A program made the translations under genes and the position numbers. 64,000 bases of DNA, taken from contig JBPEWY010000005.1 of the NCBI GenBank assembly GCA_052032225.1, forward strand, positions 1 through 64,000. Reading direction: 5' to 3'. The stretch is from JBPEWY01 sp052032225 (GTDB lineage: Bacteria; Bacteroidota; Bacteroidia; Flavobacteriales; Flavobacteriaceae). The notes under the pieces are model-generated. The model saw only the letters and a list, made by a program, of their open reading frames with translations. It was not told the origin of the DNA and did not search any database. Shown here in pieces: positions 63,460 through 64,000 of this stretch (its first letter is position 1; the number at the start of each line of letters is the position of its first letter).

Positions 63460-64000
63460 TTTTCTTTTTAGCATTAAAATACTCTAACAAACTTAAGTTG
63501 CATAATATTAAAGTAAAAGCATAAACACTATCTTCTACAGGGATTGTAAACATTCTAATACCCAAGTTTTCAGTGTTGTTATACCAAACTACAGGATTGT
63601 CTATAAAGCTCCCGGTTAAAATTCCATTTACCAAAAAAAACGGAATTAACATCACTAAAAAAGTAAGGTAATATTGTTGCAATAAGCTCAAGTTGTTTTT
63701 TAAAACAAACAATAACACAATACAAGCTAAACCAAAATTAACGGTTGTGTACCATTTATCATAAAATACAATAGCTAATAAAGCAAAAAGTATGCAGAGT
63801 ACTATGCTTAATCTTTTGGTAACTTTTTTAGAAAGTTTTAAATGCGGAAAATAATACAGTAGTGCATAATGTGTAAAAACACAGGCATAAGGAATACATA
63901 TAAAAAACAACCATTCTTCTATTGGTAAACTTAAAAATGTTGTAGAAAGGTAGTAGGTGCTATTAAAACCCCAAAAGCCGTTAATTGTAAATAAAACATC
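63449..64000 (-). CDS. Lycopene cyclase domain protein (CrtYcd type), 5' end beyond the window
   Basis: A multi-helix membrane protein read to the window edge, so its start is missing. Reading from 64000 gives DVLFTINGFWGFN, then LPIEEWLFFICIPYACV, the strand signature of the first lycopene-cyclase domain. The second domain copy has FTIPVEDSVYAFTLILCNLSLLEYF near the end. The paired P-x-E-[ED] motifs are those of carotenoid cyclases of the CrtYc/CrtYd type. It should close the ends of lycopene to make beta-carotene, a plausible source of yellow pigment. Other carotenoid genes would lie to the right of the window. Confidence 0.9.
   Translation of the reverse strand, partial: DVLFTINGFWGFNSTYYLSTTFLSLPIEEWLFFICIPYACVFTHYALLYYFPHLKLSKKVTKRLSIVLCILFALLAIVFYDKWYTTVNFGLACIVLLFVLKNNLSLLQQYYLTFLVMLIPFFLVNGILTGSFIDNPVVWYNNTENLGIRMFTIPVEDSVYAFTLILCNLSLLEYFNAKKKTTH

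Noticed and set aside
1..64000. tRNA, rRNA, CRISPR array, prophage or intact insertion sequence
   Set aside because: No cloverleaf, ribosomal RNA stretch, repeat-spacer array, integrase or transposase frame was seen on either strand by reading; absence of small RNAs cannot be proved without a covariance-model search.

Overview
The window looks like a chromosomal segment of a marine-type Flavobacteriaceae bacterium (phylum Bacteroidota). The DNA is AT-rich, and many genes follow the Bacteroidota promoter form: a -7 box TAnnTTTG, usually with a TTG about 20 nt upstream (-33). The gene content is typical of that family: a 390-residue PurM-like protein, a long NusB, DUF3276/PUR-alpha, DUF1684, DUF4920 and DUF1573 proteins, a fused cyclophilin-FKBP, a DnaJ with a reduced zinc domain, a fused acyl-CoA mutase (IcmF type) and a CrtYcd-type lycopene cyclase. 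I see no tRNA, rRNA, CRISPR array, prophage or intact insertion sequence. Most of the window is ordinary core genome.

Layout. 0.2-6 kb: purM-like, prfA, pyrF, a signal-less cobalamin-type binding protein, then two exported proteins. 6-9.4 kb: the large B12-dependent mutase. 9.5-12.3 kb: two tandem secreted esterase-like paralogues, only the second with an intact catalytic triad. 12.3-19.4 kb: a small helical protein, an Lrp-type regulator, and a convergent four-gene peptide-use operon (MFS transporter, DJ-1-like lipoprotein, M14 carboxypeptidase, amidohydrolase). 19.4-25.9 kb: small exported and membrane proteins, CrcB, ilvE, mnmD and a TIGR01777 epimerase, including a 57-residue membrane protein. 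26-32.2 kb: grpE-dnaJ, a NatAB-like ABC system, MscS, and a sigma-54-type response regulator without a DNA-binding domain. 32.2-41 kb: an imperfect inverted-repeat element, class III PPK2, M28 peptidase, dual-family PPIase, a redoxin, a second M14 carboxypeptidase and a PUR-alpha protein. 41-46.6 kb: ABC exporter, leucine dehydrogenase, nusB-DUF1573-yajC. 46.7-51.6 kb: a 49-residue membrane protein beside a perfect 16-bp inverted repeat, pepT and pyrD divergent, a long methyltransferase and LysE divergent. 51.6-57 kb: HMG-CoA lyase, porin, FMN-binding protein, four-helix membrane protein, guaB. 57-64 kb: a periplasmic chaperone/PPIase pair with a MoxR ATPase, aconitase, a thioredoxin-fold protein without cysteines, and a lycopene cyclase gene cut by the window edge.

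How genes work together. Branched-chain amino acid breakdown is represented by IlvE, leucine dehydrogenase, HMG-CoA lyase and perhaps the IcmF-type mutase. Pyrimidine and purine synthesis are represented by pyrF, pyrD, purM and guaB. Envelope biogenesis is represented by the SurA-like pair, YajC and several lipoproteins. Protein scavenging is represented by two M14, one M28 and one amidohydrolase enzyme plus PepT.

Several start codons were moved inward because the longer open frame overlaps a promoter or because family proteins begin later (prfA, grpE, DUF1573, pepT, pyrD and both chaperone genes). All family calls are by eye from motifs and remembered family sequences; no search was run. I found no clearly new multi-gene system. 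The best leads are the Tyr/Gln pocket of the fused mutase, the HTH-less GAFTSA response regulator, the dead/live esterase pair, the porin-FMN-membrane protein cassette with a possibly leaderless start, and several unexplained inverted repeats.
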